In this document: piece by piece, positions 22,861 to 31,325 of the stretch
Layout: each line of letters opens with the position of its first letter
How positions within the stretch are numbered: the first letter of the stretch is position 1
Source of the DNA: Roseateles oligotrophus
Lineage (GTDB): Bacteria > Pseudomonadota > Gammaproteobacteria > Burkholderiales > Burkholderiaceae_C
Direction: 5' to 3'
DNA length: 64,000 nt
Assembly (NCBI RefSeq): GCF_025717515.1
Contig: NZ_JAJIRN010000012.1
Span: forward strand, 1-64,000
Notes under the pieces: generated by a model
What the model was told of the DNA's origin: nothing
What the model saw: the letters and a program-made list of their open reading frames with translations, nothing else
Databases searched by the model: none
Program-made: the position numbers and the translations under genes

Positions 22861-24603
22861 ATGAGCCTATCCAAACGTGAGTTTCTGCAGGTCCTGGGCG
22901 CGGCCTCTGCGGCCGGCATGGGCTTGGGGACCTACGCCGACGCCGACGCCGCCACGGCGCAGCAAGGCCTGTACGACCCGGCGCCCTTCGGCAATGTGTC
23001 GCTGCTGCACATGACCGATTGCCATGCGCAGTTGCTGCCCATCCATTTCCGCGAGCCCAGCGTCAACCTGGGGCTGGGCGCGATGCAAGGCCAGTTGCCG
23101 CATCTGGTCGGCGAGCAGTTGCTGAAGGCCGCCGGCCTGCGGCCGGGCACGCCTCAAGCCTTTGCCTACAGCTGCATCGACTTCGAAAAGGCCGCGCGCC
23201 GCTACGGCCGCGTCGGCGGCTTTGCCCATCTGAGCACCCTGGTCAAGCTGATGAAGCAGAGCCGGCCGGGCGCCCTGTTGCTGGACGGCGGCGACACCTG
23301 GCAGGGCTCGGCCACCTCGCTGTGGACGAACGCGCAAGACATGGTCGAAGCGAGCAAATTGCTCGGCGTCGACGTGATGACCGGCCATTGGGAGTTCACC
23401 TATGGCATGGCCCGGGTGCAGGAGATCATCGAGAAAGACTTCAAGGGCAAGATCGAATTTCTGGCCCAGAACGTCAAGACCAATGACTTCGGCGACCCGG
23501 TCTTCAAGCCCTACGTCATTCGCGATATCAACGGCGTGTCGGTGGCCATCATCGGCCAGGCTTTTCCCTACACGCCGATCGCCAACCCGCGCTATATGGT
23601 GGCCGATTGGAGCTTCGGTATCCAGGAAGAAAACCTGCAGGCGATGGTGGACGAGTGCCGCGCCAAACGGGCGCAGGTGGTGGTGCTGCTGTCGCACAAC
23701 GGCATGGACGTGGACCTGAAGCTGGCCTCGCGCGTGCGTGGCATCGACGCGATCTTTGGCGGCCACACCCATGACGGCGTGCCGGTCGCGGTGCCGGTCG
23801 GCAATGCCGGCGGCAAGACCCTGGTCACCAATGCCGGCAGCAACGGCAAGTTCCTCGGCGTGATGGATTTCGAGGTCAAGAACGGGCGCGTGCAGGATTT
23901 CCGTTATCGCCTGCTGCCTGTATTTGCCAATCAGCTCAAGCCGGACCCCGAGATGGCGGCGCTGATCAGCAAGGTAAGGGAGCCCTATGCGTCACGCCTG
24001 GCCGAGACCTTGGCGATCAGCGACGGCCTGCTGTACCGGCGCGGCAACTTCAACGGCAGCTGGGATCAGCTTCTGTGCGATGCCTTGATGGATGTACAGG
24101 GCGCCGAGATCGCGTTCTCGCCGGGCTTCCGCTGGGGCAGCACGCTGCTGCCCGGCGACGCCATCACGCGCGAGCTGATGATGGATCAGTTGGCCATCAC
24201 CTACCCCTACACCACGCTCACCGAGATGAGCGGCGCCACCATCAAGTCGATTCTTGAGGATGTCGGCGACAACCTCTTCAACCCCGACCCCTACTACCAA
24301 CAGGGCGGCGACATGGTGCGGGTGGGTGGTTTGAGCTATAGCTGCACGCCGGGTGAAAAAATGGGCCAGCGCATCGGTAATATGCGCCTGGGTGGCAAGT
24401 TATTGGACCCGAATCGCAAGTACAAGGTGGCGGGCTGGGCGCCGGTGGCCGAGGAGGCTCGCCACGCGCCCGGCCAGCAGCCGATCTGGGATCTGGTCGA
24501 GAGCTGGCTGAAGGCGCAGCCGGGCGGCCATGTCGCGGCGCGCCGCATCAACACGCCGACGCTGGTCGGCGTGCAGGGCAATCCGGGCCTTACCAAGGCA
24601 TGA
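22861..24603 (+). CDS. soxB: SoxB, thiosulfohydrolase
   Basis: Di-manganese hydrolase of the 5'-nucleotidase/metallophosphatase superfamily that releases sulfate from SoxY-bound intermediates. It has 580 residues, normal for the family. An export signal with an arginine pair variant (SKREFLQVLGAASAAG) lies at the N-terminus. Metal-binding motifs are seen in LLHMTDCHAQLLPIHFRE, LLDGGDTWQGSATSLW, VLLSHNGMDVDLKLAS and IFGGHTHDGVP. The C-terminal 5'-nucleotidase domain follows (ITYPYTTLTEMSGATIKSILED). It closes the core soxCDYZAXB order, and its stop codon lies in an 11-base tandem repeat. Confidence 0.97.
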   Translation: MSLSKREFLQVLGAASAAGMGLGTYADADAATAQQGLYDPAPFGNVSLLHMTDCHAQLLPIHFREPSVNLGLGAMQGQLPHLVGEQLLKAAGLRPGTPQAFAYSCIDFEKAARRYGRVGGFAHLSTLVKLMKQSRPGALLLDGGDTWQGSATSLWTNAQDMVEASKLLGVDVMTGHWEFTYGMARVQEIIEKDFKGKIEFLAQNVKTNDFGDPVFKPYVIRDINGVSVAIIGQAFPYTPIANPRYMVADWSFGIQEENLQAMVDECRAKRAQVVVLLSHNGMDVDLKLASRVRGIDAIFGGHTHDGVPVAVPVGNAGGKTLVTNAGSNGKFLGVMDFEVKNGRVQDFRYRLLPVFANQLKPDPEMAALISKVREPYASRLAETLAISDGLLYRRGNFNGSWDQLLCDALMDVQGAEIAFSPGFRWGSTLLPGDAITRELMMDQLAITYPYTTLTEMSGATIKSILEDVGDNLFNPDPYYQQGGDMVRVGGLSYSCTPGEKMGQRIGNMRLGGKLLDPNRKYKVAGWAPVAEEARHAPGQQPIWDLVESWLKAQPGGHVAARRINTPTLVGVQGNPGLTKA

Positions 24604-24638
24604 CCAAGGCATGAGCAAGGCATGAGCAAGGCATGAAA
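24595..24638. repeat. 11-base tandem repeat over the soxB stop codon
   Basis: Four consecutive 11-base units of the form AAGGCATGAGC, with small changes in the first and last. The first unit contains the soxB stop codon. Each unit carries AAGG and an ATGA, so the array repeats a ribosome-binding-like and a start/stop-like sequence just before the DUF336 gene. It could change in copy number by slippage. Confidence 0.85.
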
Positions 24639-24642
24639 AATC

Positions 24643-25161
24643 ATGAACAAGAACTCTTCATTTGAGCGGCTGATCGCCCTGGCCTTGCTTTGCTCACTCG
24701 CAACGCCGAGCGCCGGCGCGCAGACCGCCGCGGCCACTTATGAGATCAAGCAGCTGACGCCCGAAACGGCGCTGGCGGCCGCGCAGGCCGCGCTGGCGCA
24801 ATGCCGCAAGAACGGCCATCAGGTCGCGGTGGCGGTGGTGGACCGGGCCGGCGTGACGCAGGTGCTGCTGCGCGACCGCTTTGCCGGCGCGCACACGGTC
24901 GAGGTGGCCAGCACCAAGGCCTGGACCGCGGCCAGCTTCCGCATCCCCACCGCGAGCCTGGCCGAGAGCACGCAAGCGGGCAGGCCGATGAGTGGCCTGC
25001 GGGCGTCGCCACATGTGATGGCGATCGGCGGCGGCATGCCGATCGAGGCCGCCGGCATGGTGTTGGGCGCGATCGCCGTCTCCGGCGCGCCCGGTGGCGA
25101 GGCCGACGACGCTTGCGCGCTGGCCGGCCTGAAGGCCATCGCCGAGGCGGTCGAGTTCTGA
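24643..25161 (+). CDS. exported DUF336 (GlcG/HbpS-type) protein
   Basis: A 172-residue protein with a signal peptide (IALALLCSLATPSAGA) and one GlcG/HbpS domain: LTPETALAAAQAALAQCRKNG, VAVVDRAGVTQVLLRD, ASTKAWTAASFRIPT, IGGGMPIEAAGMVLGAIAVSGAPGGEADDACA. Family members bind haem or small cofactors, and relatives are found beside several sulfur and alcohol oxidation operons. It starts 39 bases after soxB and is probably in the sox transcript. Its role in sulfur oxidation is inference from position. Confidence 0.85.
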   Translation: MNKNSSFERLIALALLCSLATPSAGAQTAAATYEIKQLTPETALAAAQAALAQCRKNGHQVAVAVVDRAGVTQVLLRDRFAGAHTVEVASTKAWTAASFRIPTASLAESTQAGRPMSGLRASPHVMAIGGGMPIEAAGMVLGAIAVSGAPGGEADDACALAGLKAIAEAVEF

Positions 25162-25200
25162 GTTTGCTTCATGCATTTTTCAACCCGGAAGGATCTCGAC

Positions 25201-25614
25201 ATGAATCTGCGTCAATGGCTGGTCTGTGCAACGCTGCTGCTGGCCTCGGGCTGGGCGGCGGCTCAAAACAAGGTTGTCTACCACTTCACCGACAGCGCCA
25301 CCCAAGGCTTGGCCGGCCTGCGCAATTTGCGCAATCACCTGGATATTGAGCCGAGCGCGCAGATCATCGTGGTGGCCCATGGGCAGGGCGTTGACTTCCT
25401 GATGGAAGGCGCCAAGGACAAGGCCGGCAGTGCCTTTGCCGGCCCGGTGTCGGCCTTGAAGGGCCGCGGCGTGCGCTTCGAGGTTTGTGAAATCACCCTG
25501 AAGGCGCGCGACTTGAGCAAGGACCAGTTCCTGCAGGAGGTCGACTTCACCCCGTCCGGCGTGGTGCGCGCTTCCAAGCTGCAGCATGAGGGCTACGCCT
25601 ATATCAAGCCATGA
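25201..25614 (+). CDS. periplasmic DsrE-like protein
   Basis: A 137-residue exported protein starting at 25201, with GGAAGGA about 8 bases upstream and a signal peptide (LRQWLVCATLLLASGWAAA). The mature part resembles the DsrE/DsrF fold (VVYHFTDSATQGLAGLRNLRNHLD, AQIIVVAHGQGVDFLMEGAKD, GVRFEVCEITLKARDL). Its only mature Cys, in FEVCEITLK, is at the place where related proteins carry a sulfur-trafficking Cys. Together with its position in the sox cluster this suggests periplasmic sulfur handling; activity is not shown. It ends in an ATGA overlap with the next gene. Confidence 0.8.
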   Translation: MNLRQWLVCATLLLASGWAAAQNKVVYHFTDSATQGLAGLRNLRNHLDIEPSAQIIVVAHGQGVDFLMEGAKDKAGSAFAGPVSALKGRGVRFEVCEITLKARDLSKDQFLQEVDFTPSGVVRASKLQHEGYAYIKP

Positions 25615-26558
25615 GGCGATTCGGCTCTTGGGCGCTGAGCCTGAGTTTGTTGGCGCCGCTGTGGGCGTGGGCCGGTGCTGCCCCCAAGCTGCAGGCGCGC
25701 CAGGTGGCCGATCGGGTCTGGTTTGTGCAGGGCGAGGCGGCGCTGGGCACGCCGGCCAATCGCAACTTCATTTCCAACGCCGGCTTCATCGTTACCGATG
25801 CCGGTGTGGTGGTGGTGGATGCGCTCGGTTCACCCGCGCTCGCCGACGAGTTGCTGGCCGAGATTCGCCGGGTTACCGACCAGCCGCTACGTTATGTGAT
25901 CGTCACCCATTATCACGCCGACCACATCTACGGCTTGCAGGCCTTCAAGGCGGCCGGCGCCACCATCCTGGCCCACCGACTGGGGCAAGAATATCTGCAA
26001 TCGGACGCGGCCCAGCGGCGCTTGCAGGCCAGCCGCCAGGAGCTCGGCCCTTGGGTTAACGAGCAAACCCAGCTGACCGGCGCGGATCGCTGGTTGACTG
26101 ATGCCGAGACCCGCCTCCAGCTCGGCGGCGACGAGATCGTGATCCGCCACGCCGGCCCGGCGCATACGGCGGAGGACTTGTTGGTCCAACTGCCCAAGTC
26201 GGGCGTGCTGTTTTCCGGCGATCTGTTCTTCAGTGGCCGCATTCCCTTCATCGGCCAAGCCGACAGCCGGGCCTGGATTGCCTCGCTGGATCGCTTGATC
26301 GCCTATAGCCCGCGCTTGGTGATTCCCGGCCACGGCCCGGTCTCGGTCGACCCCATGCATGACCTGAGGCTGACCCGCGACTACCTGCTCCATCTGCGCA
26401 AGGCCATGGGCGAGGCCGCGCGCAATCTGCAGCCATTCGAGGAGGCTTACGCCGCCGCCGACTGGTCGCGGTTCGAAAACTTGCCCTTGTTCAAGGCAGC
26501 GAACCGCATGAACGCGTATAACACCTACCTGCTGATGGAGCAGCAGACCGAACCTTGA
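25611..26558 (+). CDS. SoxH-like metallo-beta-lactamase-fold hydrolase
   Basis: A 315-residue periplasmic protein with a signal peptide (ALSLSLLAPLWAWAGA) and the MBL fold: THYHADHIYG zinc motif near residue 102, HAGPAHTAEDLLV, VLFSGDLFFSGRIPF with the bridging Asp, and IPGHGPVS with the last His. SoxH of sox clusters has this architecture, as do the zinc hydrolases linked to quinoprotein relay systems. The substrate is not known. It is translationally coupled to the DsrE-like gene before it and followed by the regulator gene, so it belongs to the extended sox operon. Confidence 0.85.
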   Translation: MRRFGSWALSLSLLAPLWAWAGAAPKLQARQVADRVWFVQGEAALGTPANRNFISNAGFIVTDAGVVVVDALGSPALADELLAEIRRVTDQPLRYVIVTHYHADHIYGLQAFKAAGATILAHRLGQEYLQSDAAQRRLQASRQELGPWVNEQTQLTGADRWLTDAETRLQLGGDEIVIRHAGPAHTAEDLLVQLPKSGVLFSGDLFFSGRIPFIGQADSRAWIASLDRLIAYSPRLVIPGHGPVSVDPMHDLRLTRDYLLHLRKAMGEAARNLQPFEEAYAAADWSRFENLPLFKAANRMNAYNTYLLMEQQTEP

Positions 26559-26593
26559 AGCCCTTGCTGGGCAAATTTCCAAGCACAAGCCCC

Positions 26594-26953
26594 ATGGATG
26601 AACTAAGTAGCCAAGACCGCGTATTCGAATCCGCCGCCGAGCTGTTTGCGCTGCTGGCCACGCCGGTGCGGCTGAAGATCATCAGCGCCGTCTGCCAACA
26701 GGAGAAGAACGTTTCGGAGTTGCTGGCACTGATAGCCACCACGCAGCCGAATATGTCGCAGCATCTGGCCACGCTTTATCGGCGCGGCGTGCTGGCCAAG
26801 CGCCGCGAAGGCACGCAGATCTACTACAGCCTGCAAAGCGAGCGCGTCGGGGCCTTGTGCCGGGCCGTGTGTACCCAGGTGGCGATCGACTTCGACGAAG
26901 AGACGCCGGCTGACTCTAACGACAGGTTGCTGCGGCAGCGAGTCATCGGCTAG
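26594..26953 (+). CDS. soxR: ArsR-family regulator (SoxR-type)
   Basis: A 119-residue winged-helix repressor starting at MDELSSQD. The ArsR core is evident: LLATPVRLKIISAV, TTQPNMSQHLATLYRRGVLAKRREGTQIYYSL. Cys34 lies where BigR/SqrR/SoxR proteins have their first reactive Cys, and Cys89 and Cys93 are near the C-terminal helix, where a second may act. Such proteins release DNA when a sulfane-sulfur bridge forms. As the last gene of the sox run it probably controls soxC and soxT promoters. The name is by family and context. Confidence 0.85.
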   Translation: MDELSSQDRVFESAAELFALLATPVRLKIISAVCQQEKNVSELLALIATTQPNMSQHLATLYRRGVLAKRREGTQIYYSLQSERVGALCRAVCTQVAIDFDEETPADSNDRLLRQRVIG

Positions 26954-26997
26954 AACGTCGGCGTTCTTGCATTGCGGGCGGCACAGCATGGCGCGGC

Positions 26998-27945
26998 TCA
27001 AGCCTTGCGCTGCCCCCACAACACGCCGGCCGCGATCAACAGCATGCCGACGATGGTGGCCAGATCCGGCCGCTCGCCAAACAGCGGCAGTGCCAGCAAG
27101 GTGGCCAACACCGGCGTCAATGCGCCCGCCATCGCGCTGCGCTGCGCACCCAAGCGGGCGACAGCAACGCTGTAGCTGAGCGTCGAGATCAGCCCCACGC
27201 CGACGCTCTGAATCAGCAGTTGCAGCCAGAGTTGCTCACGCGGCAGCGCAGGCAAGCTCAGGCCGCCATGGCTGGCCTGCCAAGCAAGCACCGGCAGCAA
27301 CAGCAGGAGCGAAACGCTGGAGATCAAGGCGGCCGCTTCGATCGGCGCCAGCTTGGCCTGACGCAGGGCCAGGGTGTAGGCCGACCACATCAGGCTGCCG
27401 AGCAAAAACATCGCATAGCCCTCGGCCAGACCCGCTTGCCCGGCCTTCAGCGCCAGCATGGTGGCGATGCCGGCGGCGATGCACAGCAGCGCCGGCCAAC
27501 GCGCCAACGCGGCGCGGCCATGCAAGGCTGCGGCCAGCAGGGCCGTGAACAGCGGCAAAGTGCCGGGAATCAGCGTCGCGCCATCGGCCACCGGCGCATG
27601 GCGCATACCCCAGCCGGCGATCAGAAAATAGGGCAGGCCGGCGCCGGCCACGATCAAGAGCCACAGCTTGGGTGACACCTGCGCAAAGCGCGCGCGCCGC
27701 CGCCACAGCAAGGGCATGAACAAGAGCCCGGCCGGCCCGAAGCGCAGCAAGGCCAGTTCGGCGGGCGGCAGCGCGGCGCGTGCGCCGGCTCGCAGCGAGA
27801 TGAAAAAGGCCGCCCAGATGCACAGCGTCAAGGCCAGCGCGGCCCAGCCCAGCAGCTCAAGCTGGGCGCCAGAGCGCGGGGCGGCCCGGGTCTGGTCGGC
27901 ATGCGTGTGCAGGATGGCGGTGTCGGGGCTGGTGGCGGTGGGCAT
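26998..27945 (-). CDS. EamA/DMT-family transporter
   Basis: A 315-residue inner-membrane protein with about ten hydrophobic helices and two EamA repeats. Typical segments are WAAFFISLRAGARAALPPAELALLRFGPAGLLFMPLLW and GALTPVLATLLALPLFGERPDLATIVGMLLIAAGVLWG. Family members export amino acids and other small metabolites. It is divergent from an Lrp-type regulator 139 bases away, a common pairing for amino acid exporters, so control by that regulator is likely. The substrate is not determinable. Confidence 0.9.
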   Translation of the reverse strand: MPTATSPDTAILHTHADQTRAAPRSGAQLELLGWAALALTLCIWAAFFISLRAGARAALPPAELALLRFGPAGLLFMPLLWRRRARFAQVSPKLWLLIVAGAGLPYFLIAGWGMRHAPVADGATLIPGTLPLFTALLAAALHGRAALARWPALLCIAAGIATMLALKAGQAGLAEGYAMFLLGSLMWSAYTLALRQAKLAPIEAAALISSVSLLLLLPVLAWQASHGGLSLPALPREQLWLQLLIQSVGVGLISTLSYSVAVARLGAQRSAMAGALTPVLATLLALPLFGERPDLATIVGMLLIAAGVLWGQRKA

Positions 27946-28084
27946 GTTGCGCGATCGGGTTTACTGCTGGGAAGGCTGAATTTTCCGCTGAGGTGCCGGG
28001 CGAATCTGGCTCAAATGAGCAGCTAATATCTTGGTGAAGGGTTGATTCAGCCAATAAAATTCAATAAATTGACGAATTAAAGCC

Positions 28085-28546
28085 ATGGACAGAATTGACA
28101 TCCAATTGCTGGAACTGCTGCAGCGCGACGGCAGGCTCTCGATCGCCGACTTGGCCGAGCGGGTGGCCTTGTCGCAAAGCCCTTGTGCGCGCCGCCTCAA
28201 GCGCCTGGAAGATGCCGGCTTCATCGCCGGCTACCGCGCGGTGCTGGATCGCAAGGCGGTGCAACTGGCGACCACGGTGTTCGTCAATGTGCGGCTGATG
28301 CATCACCGTGAAGACGCGGTCCAGCAGTTCGAAGCGGCGATGGAGGCGATGGCCGAGGTGGTGGCCTGCCATGTGGTCAGCGGCGCGCATGACTATCTGC
28401 TCGAGGTGGTGGTCAGCGAGCTGAGCAGCTATGAGCACATCGTGCGCCGCCTGCAAGCGCTGCCCATGGTGCAAGACATCACCAGCAATTTTGCAATCCG
28501 CTGCGTCAAAAGTGGCGCGCCGCTGCCGCTGAAGGCGCTCAGATAG
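28085..28546 (+). CDS. Lrp/AsnC-family transcriptional regulator
   Basis: A 153-residue regulator with an N-terminal helix-turn-helix (IQLLELLQRDGRLSIADLAERVALSQSPCARRLKRLEDAGFI) and a C-terminal RAM ligand-binding domain (VFVNVRLMHHREDAVQQFEAAME, VVACHVVSGAHDYLLEVVV). Such proteins form octamers that sense amino acids. The upstream intergenic region next to the EamA gene is strongly AT-rich near 28040-28080, the type of DNA Lrp proteins bind. It most likely controls the divergent transporter and itself. Confidence 0.92.
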   Translation: MDRIDIQLLELLQRDGRLSIADLAERVALSQSPCARRLKRLEDAGFIAGYRAVLDRKAVQLATTVFVNVRLMHHREDAVQQFEAAMEAMAEVVACHVVSGAHDYLLEVVVSELSSYEHIVRRLQALPMVQDITSNFAIRCVKSGAPLPLKALR

Positions 28547-28627
28547 CCATAGCTGGAGGCGGCCCAGACCGGCCTGATTTTGCCCCTTGTTCAGCAGTAC
28601 TTTCGTCGTATGGTGTCCAATCTGGGT

Positions 28628-30382
28628 ATGAGTTTATTTAAATCGAAGCCAGCGGCCGCACAGGCCGGGGCCAACCAAAACAGCGCCAGCCGCCTGACCA
28701 TACCCGCCACCGTCGAGCAGGTGCTGTTTGTCGCCAGCCTTTTATGGGCGCTGACGGCCAACCGCTTCTTCTTCAGCGCCGCCTTGAAGGGGCGCAGCTT
28801 CGACGATCCCAGCGCCTGGGGCTTTGCCGCCGCCATGGTGGTGCTGGTCTTGGCCCTGCACCTGTTCTTGCTGGCGCTGGTGGCGAACCGCTGGACGCTC
28901 AAGCCGCTGCTGGTGGTCTTGATCATCACCACCGCCTTCGCCAGCTGGTTCATGCAGGCCTTTGGCATCTATCTCGACCCGACGATGGTGCGCAACACCT
29001 TGCGCACCGACCCCGCCGAAGCGAGCGAGCTGATTTCGGCCGCGCTGCTGCTGCATGTGCTGATCTACGCCGGCCTGCCGCTGCTGCTGCTGTGGCGGGT
29101 GCGTCTCGTCAACCGACCTTGGCGGCGCGCCATGCTGGTGCGCCTGGGCCTGATCGTGGTGACAATGGCGGCGATGGTGGCGAGCGTGATGGCGGTGTTC
29201 CAGCCCTTCTCGTCGCTGATGCGCAATCACAAAGAGATCCGCTACCTGATCACACCGTCCAACTATGTCTGGTCGCTCGGCAGCACGCTGGCGGCCGAGG
29301 CGCGCGGCGCGGCCAAGCCCCGCGAAGCGGTCGGCTTGGATGCCAAGGCCGGCCCGAGCTGGGCGGGCCGCACCAAGCCCAAGGTCGTCGTGATGGTGGT
29401 CGGTGAAACCGCCCGTGCCGCCAACTGGGGGCTGAACGGCTATGCGCGCCAGACCACGCCGCAGCTGGCGGCGATCGCCGCGCAGCCGGAGTCAAACCTG
29501 ATCAGCTTCCGCGATGTGGGCGCTTGCGGCACCAATACCGAGACCTCGCTGCCCTGCATGTTCTCGGCCGTCGGCCGGCGTAACTATGACGAGGCGCGCA
29601 TTCGCGGAACCGACTCGCTGCTGCACATCGTCGACCGAGCGGGTGTCAGCGTGCAATGGCGTGACAACCAGTCGGGCTGCAAAGGGGTATGCGATGGCCT
29701 GCCCAATGACACGGTGTCCAAGCTCAATGCGCCGGGCCTGTGCGAGGGCGAGCGCTGCCTGGATGAAGGCCTGATCGCCGATCTGGACGGCCGGCTCAGC
29801 GAGCTGATCGCGGGCTTCAAGCCGGGCGCGGCGCCGCAACTCTGGCTGATGCACCAGTTGGGCAACCACGGGCCCTCTTACTTCCGCCGCTATCCGCCCA
29901 ACTTCAAGCGCTTTGTGCCGGCCTGCGAGAAGGACGATTTGCGTCTGTGCAGCAAGGAAGAAATCAGCAATGCCTATGACAACGCGCTGCTCTACACCGA
30001 CCATGTGCTGGCCAGTCTGATCGCCAAGCTCAAAAGCCGCGCGGCCGAGGTCGATACGCTCGTCCTCTATGTTTCAGACCATGGCGAATCGCTGGGCGAG
30101 AACGGTCTGTTCCTGCACGGCATCCCTTATGCGATCGCGCCCGATGTACAGACCCAGGTGCCGATGCTGATGTGGGCGAGCACGGGCTTCGCCGGTTCGG
30201 CCGGCCTGGACTGGAGCTGCTTGCGCCAACGCGCCGGCCAGACCCCGGCAAACCCTGTCAGCCATGACCACCTGTTCCACACTCTGATGGGGTTGCTGGA
30301 TGTGCAGAGCGAATTGCGGGAGCCGAGTCTGGATCTGGCCGGCCAATGCCGCTTGTCCGGCAACGGGCTTGTTGCCAAATGA
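28628..30382 (+). CDS. eptA: lipid A phosphoethanolamine transferase (EptA/MCR family)
   Basis: An inner-membrane enzyme that adds phosphoethanolamine to lipid A, lowering the negative charge of the cell surface. It has about 584 residues: five N-terminal membrane helices, then a periplasmic sulfatase-like domain. Zinc and catalytic elements are visible: VVGETARAANWGLNGYARQTTP, GACGTNTETSLPCMFS with the nucleophilic Thr, and YVSDHGESLGENGLFLHG. Disulfide Cys residues typical of the family appear in CKGVCDGLPND and CEGERC. The exact start is uncertain (28580, 28613 or 28628) because none has a strong ribosome binding site. It overlaps the PAP2 gene downstream. EptA is the closest functional label, though EptB or EptC type specificity cannot be excluded. 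Confidence 0.9.
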   Translation: MSLFKSKPAAAQAGANQNSASRLTIPATVEQVLFVASLLWALTANRFFFSAALKGRSFDDPSAWGFAAAMVVLVLALHLFLLALVANRWTLKPLLVVLIITTAFASWFMQAFGIYLDPTMVRNTLRTDPAEASELISAALLLHVLIYAGLPLLLLWRVRLVNRPWRRAMLVRLGLIVVTMAAMVASVMAVFQPFSSLMRNHKEIRYLITPSNYVWSLGSTLAAEARGAAKPREAVGLDAKAGPSWAGRTKPKVVVMVVGETARAANWGLNGYARQTTPQLAAIAAQPESNLISFRDVGACGTNTETSLPCMFSAVGRRNYDEARIRGTDSLLHIVDRAGVSVQWRDNQSGCKGVCDGLPNDTVSKLNAPGLCEGERCLDEGLIADLDGRLSELIAGFKPGAAPQLWLMHQLGNHGPSYFRRYPPNFKRFVPACEKDDLRLCSKEEISNAYDNALLYTDHVLASLIAKLKSRAAEVDTLVLYVSDHGESLGENGLFLHGIPYAIAPDVQTQVPMLMWASTGFAGSAGLDWSCLRQRAGQTPANPVSHDHLFHTLMGLLDVQSELREPSLDLAGQCRLSGNGLVAK

Positions 30383-31104
30383 TGGGGGCCACCAAAACGG
30401 TCTGGCGCCGCGACCTCGCCATCACCTCGCTCTGCCTGTTGCTGCTGGCAATTTGGGAGTTCAGCGGCCTGGATCTGCCCTTGGTGCGGCAGTTTGGCTC
30501 GGCCGATGGTTTTTACTGGCGCGAAGCCTGGCTGACCAGCACGCTGCTGCACGAGGGCGGGCGGGCGCTGGGCTGGGCGGTGCTGATCTGGCAGTTGTGC
30601 GACGCGCTATGGGTGAGGCCGAAGCCGATGACGCCCAGCAAGCGCGAGCGCCTATTCTGGATCAGCGTGGCGGTAGCGAATATTGTGTTGGTGCCAGCGC
30701 TCAAGCGCGTCAACCTGACCAGCTGCCCTTGGGAGCTGAGTGAGTTTGGCGGCATTGCCCACTATGTGCCGCATTGGCTATTGGGCGTCTATGACGGCGG
30801 CCCGGGGCATTGCTTCCCGTCCGGTCATGCGATTGCCGCGTTTGGTTTTTTTGGCCTGTATTTTTTGTGGCGCCCCTACCGACCGACGCTGGCGAGAGTC
30901 ATGCTCGGCCTGGTTATCGGCGCTGGCGCCGCTTTCGGTTTGGCCCAGATGGCGCGTGGCGCGCATTACCTGAGCCATACGCTGTGGTCGGGCTTCATCT
31001 GCTGGACCCTGTGCATCGCGGCCGACTATTTCGCGCGCGCTCGAGCCGGTCAAACGGCCAGGCAAGCTGGATTGCTACCGAATCAGGGACCGAGCGAGCC
31101 CTGA
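30379..31104 (+). CDS. PAP2-family membrane phosphatase
   Basis: A 241-residue membrane protein with five or six helices and the PAP2 acid phosphatase motifs: the first as LKRVNLTSCPW, PSGH in HCFPSGHAIAAFG, and a final R.AHYLSH with its catalytic His. The family removes phosphate from lipid pyrophosphates or lipid A. It overlaps the phosphoethanolamine transferase by four bases (ATGA), the same arrangement seen in mcr-pap2 and other eptA-pap2 pairs. A role in lipid A dephosphorylation or in recycling diacylglycerol or undecaprenyl phosphates is likely but unproven. Confidence 0.88.
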   Translation: MMGATKTVWRRDLAITSLCLLLLAIWEFSGLDLPLVRQFGSADGFYWREAWLTSTLLHEGGRALGWAVLIWQLCDALWVRPKPMTPSKRERLFWISVAVANIVLVPALKRVNLTSCPWELSEFGGIAHYVPHWLLGVYDGGPGHCFPSGHAIAAFGFFGLYFLWRPYRPTLARVMLGLVIGAGAAFGLAQMARGAHYLSHTLWSGFICWTLCIAADYFARARAGQTARQAGLLPNQGPSEP

Positions 31105-31109
31105 TTCGG
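31078..31109 (+). terminator. possible terminator after the ept-PAP2 pair
   Basis: Perfect 11-base arms (CCGAATCAGGG at 31078-31088 and its complement at 31099-31109) flank a 10-base loop. The PAP2 stop codon lies in the right arm. Only a short ACTTTC follows, so as an intrinsic terminator it is weak. Confidence 0.5.
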
Positions 31110-31157
31110 GACTTTCGGCTTAACGCTTACTTGGCGGCGGCCATTTTGGCGTCAAAG

Positions 31158-31325
31158 TCAGCCTTGGTGGTCGCAGCGCATCGCAACGATGGGGTCGGTG
31201 CTGGCCGCAGCAGCCTTGGCAGGCGCGGTCGCGGCAGACATGGCAGCGGCGGCGGTAATTTGGGCCTGAGCGGAGCCACCCAACAAGGACAATAGAACGG
31301 CAACAGCGGCAATGGAATTCTTCAA
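31158..31325 (-). CDS. small exported Ala-rich protein, possibly frameshifted
   Basis: From a TTG at 31325 the frame gives a signal peptide (LKNSIAAVAVLLSLLGGSAQAQ) and an Ala-rich mature part ending DPIVAMRCDHQG, about 55 residues in all. In another frame the same stretch continues as CAATTKADFDAKMAAAK to a stop at 31127, which looks like the natural lysine-rich end of such a protein. A one-base change near 31175-31190 would join them. It may be a real short gene, a frameshifted gene or a sequencing error. Function unknown. Confidence 0.4.
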   Translation of the reverse strand: MKNSIAAVAVLLSLLGGSAQAQITAAAAMSAATAPAKAAAASTDPIVAMRCDHQG

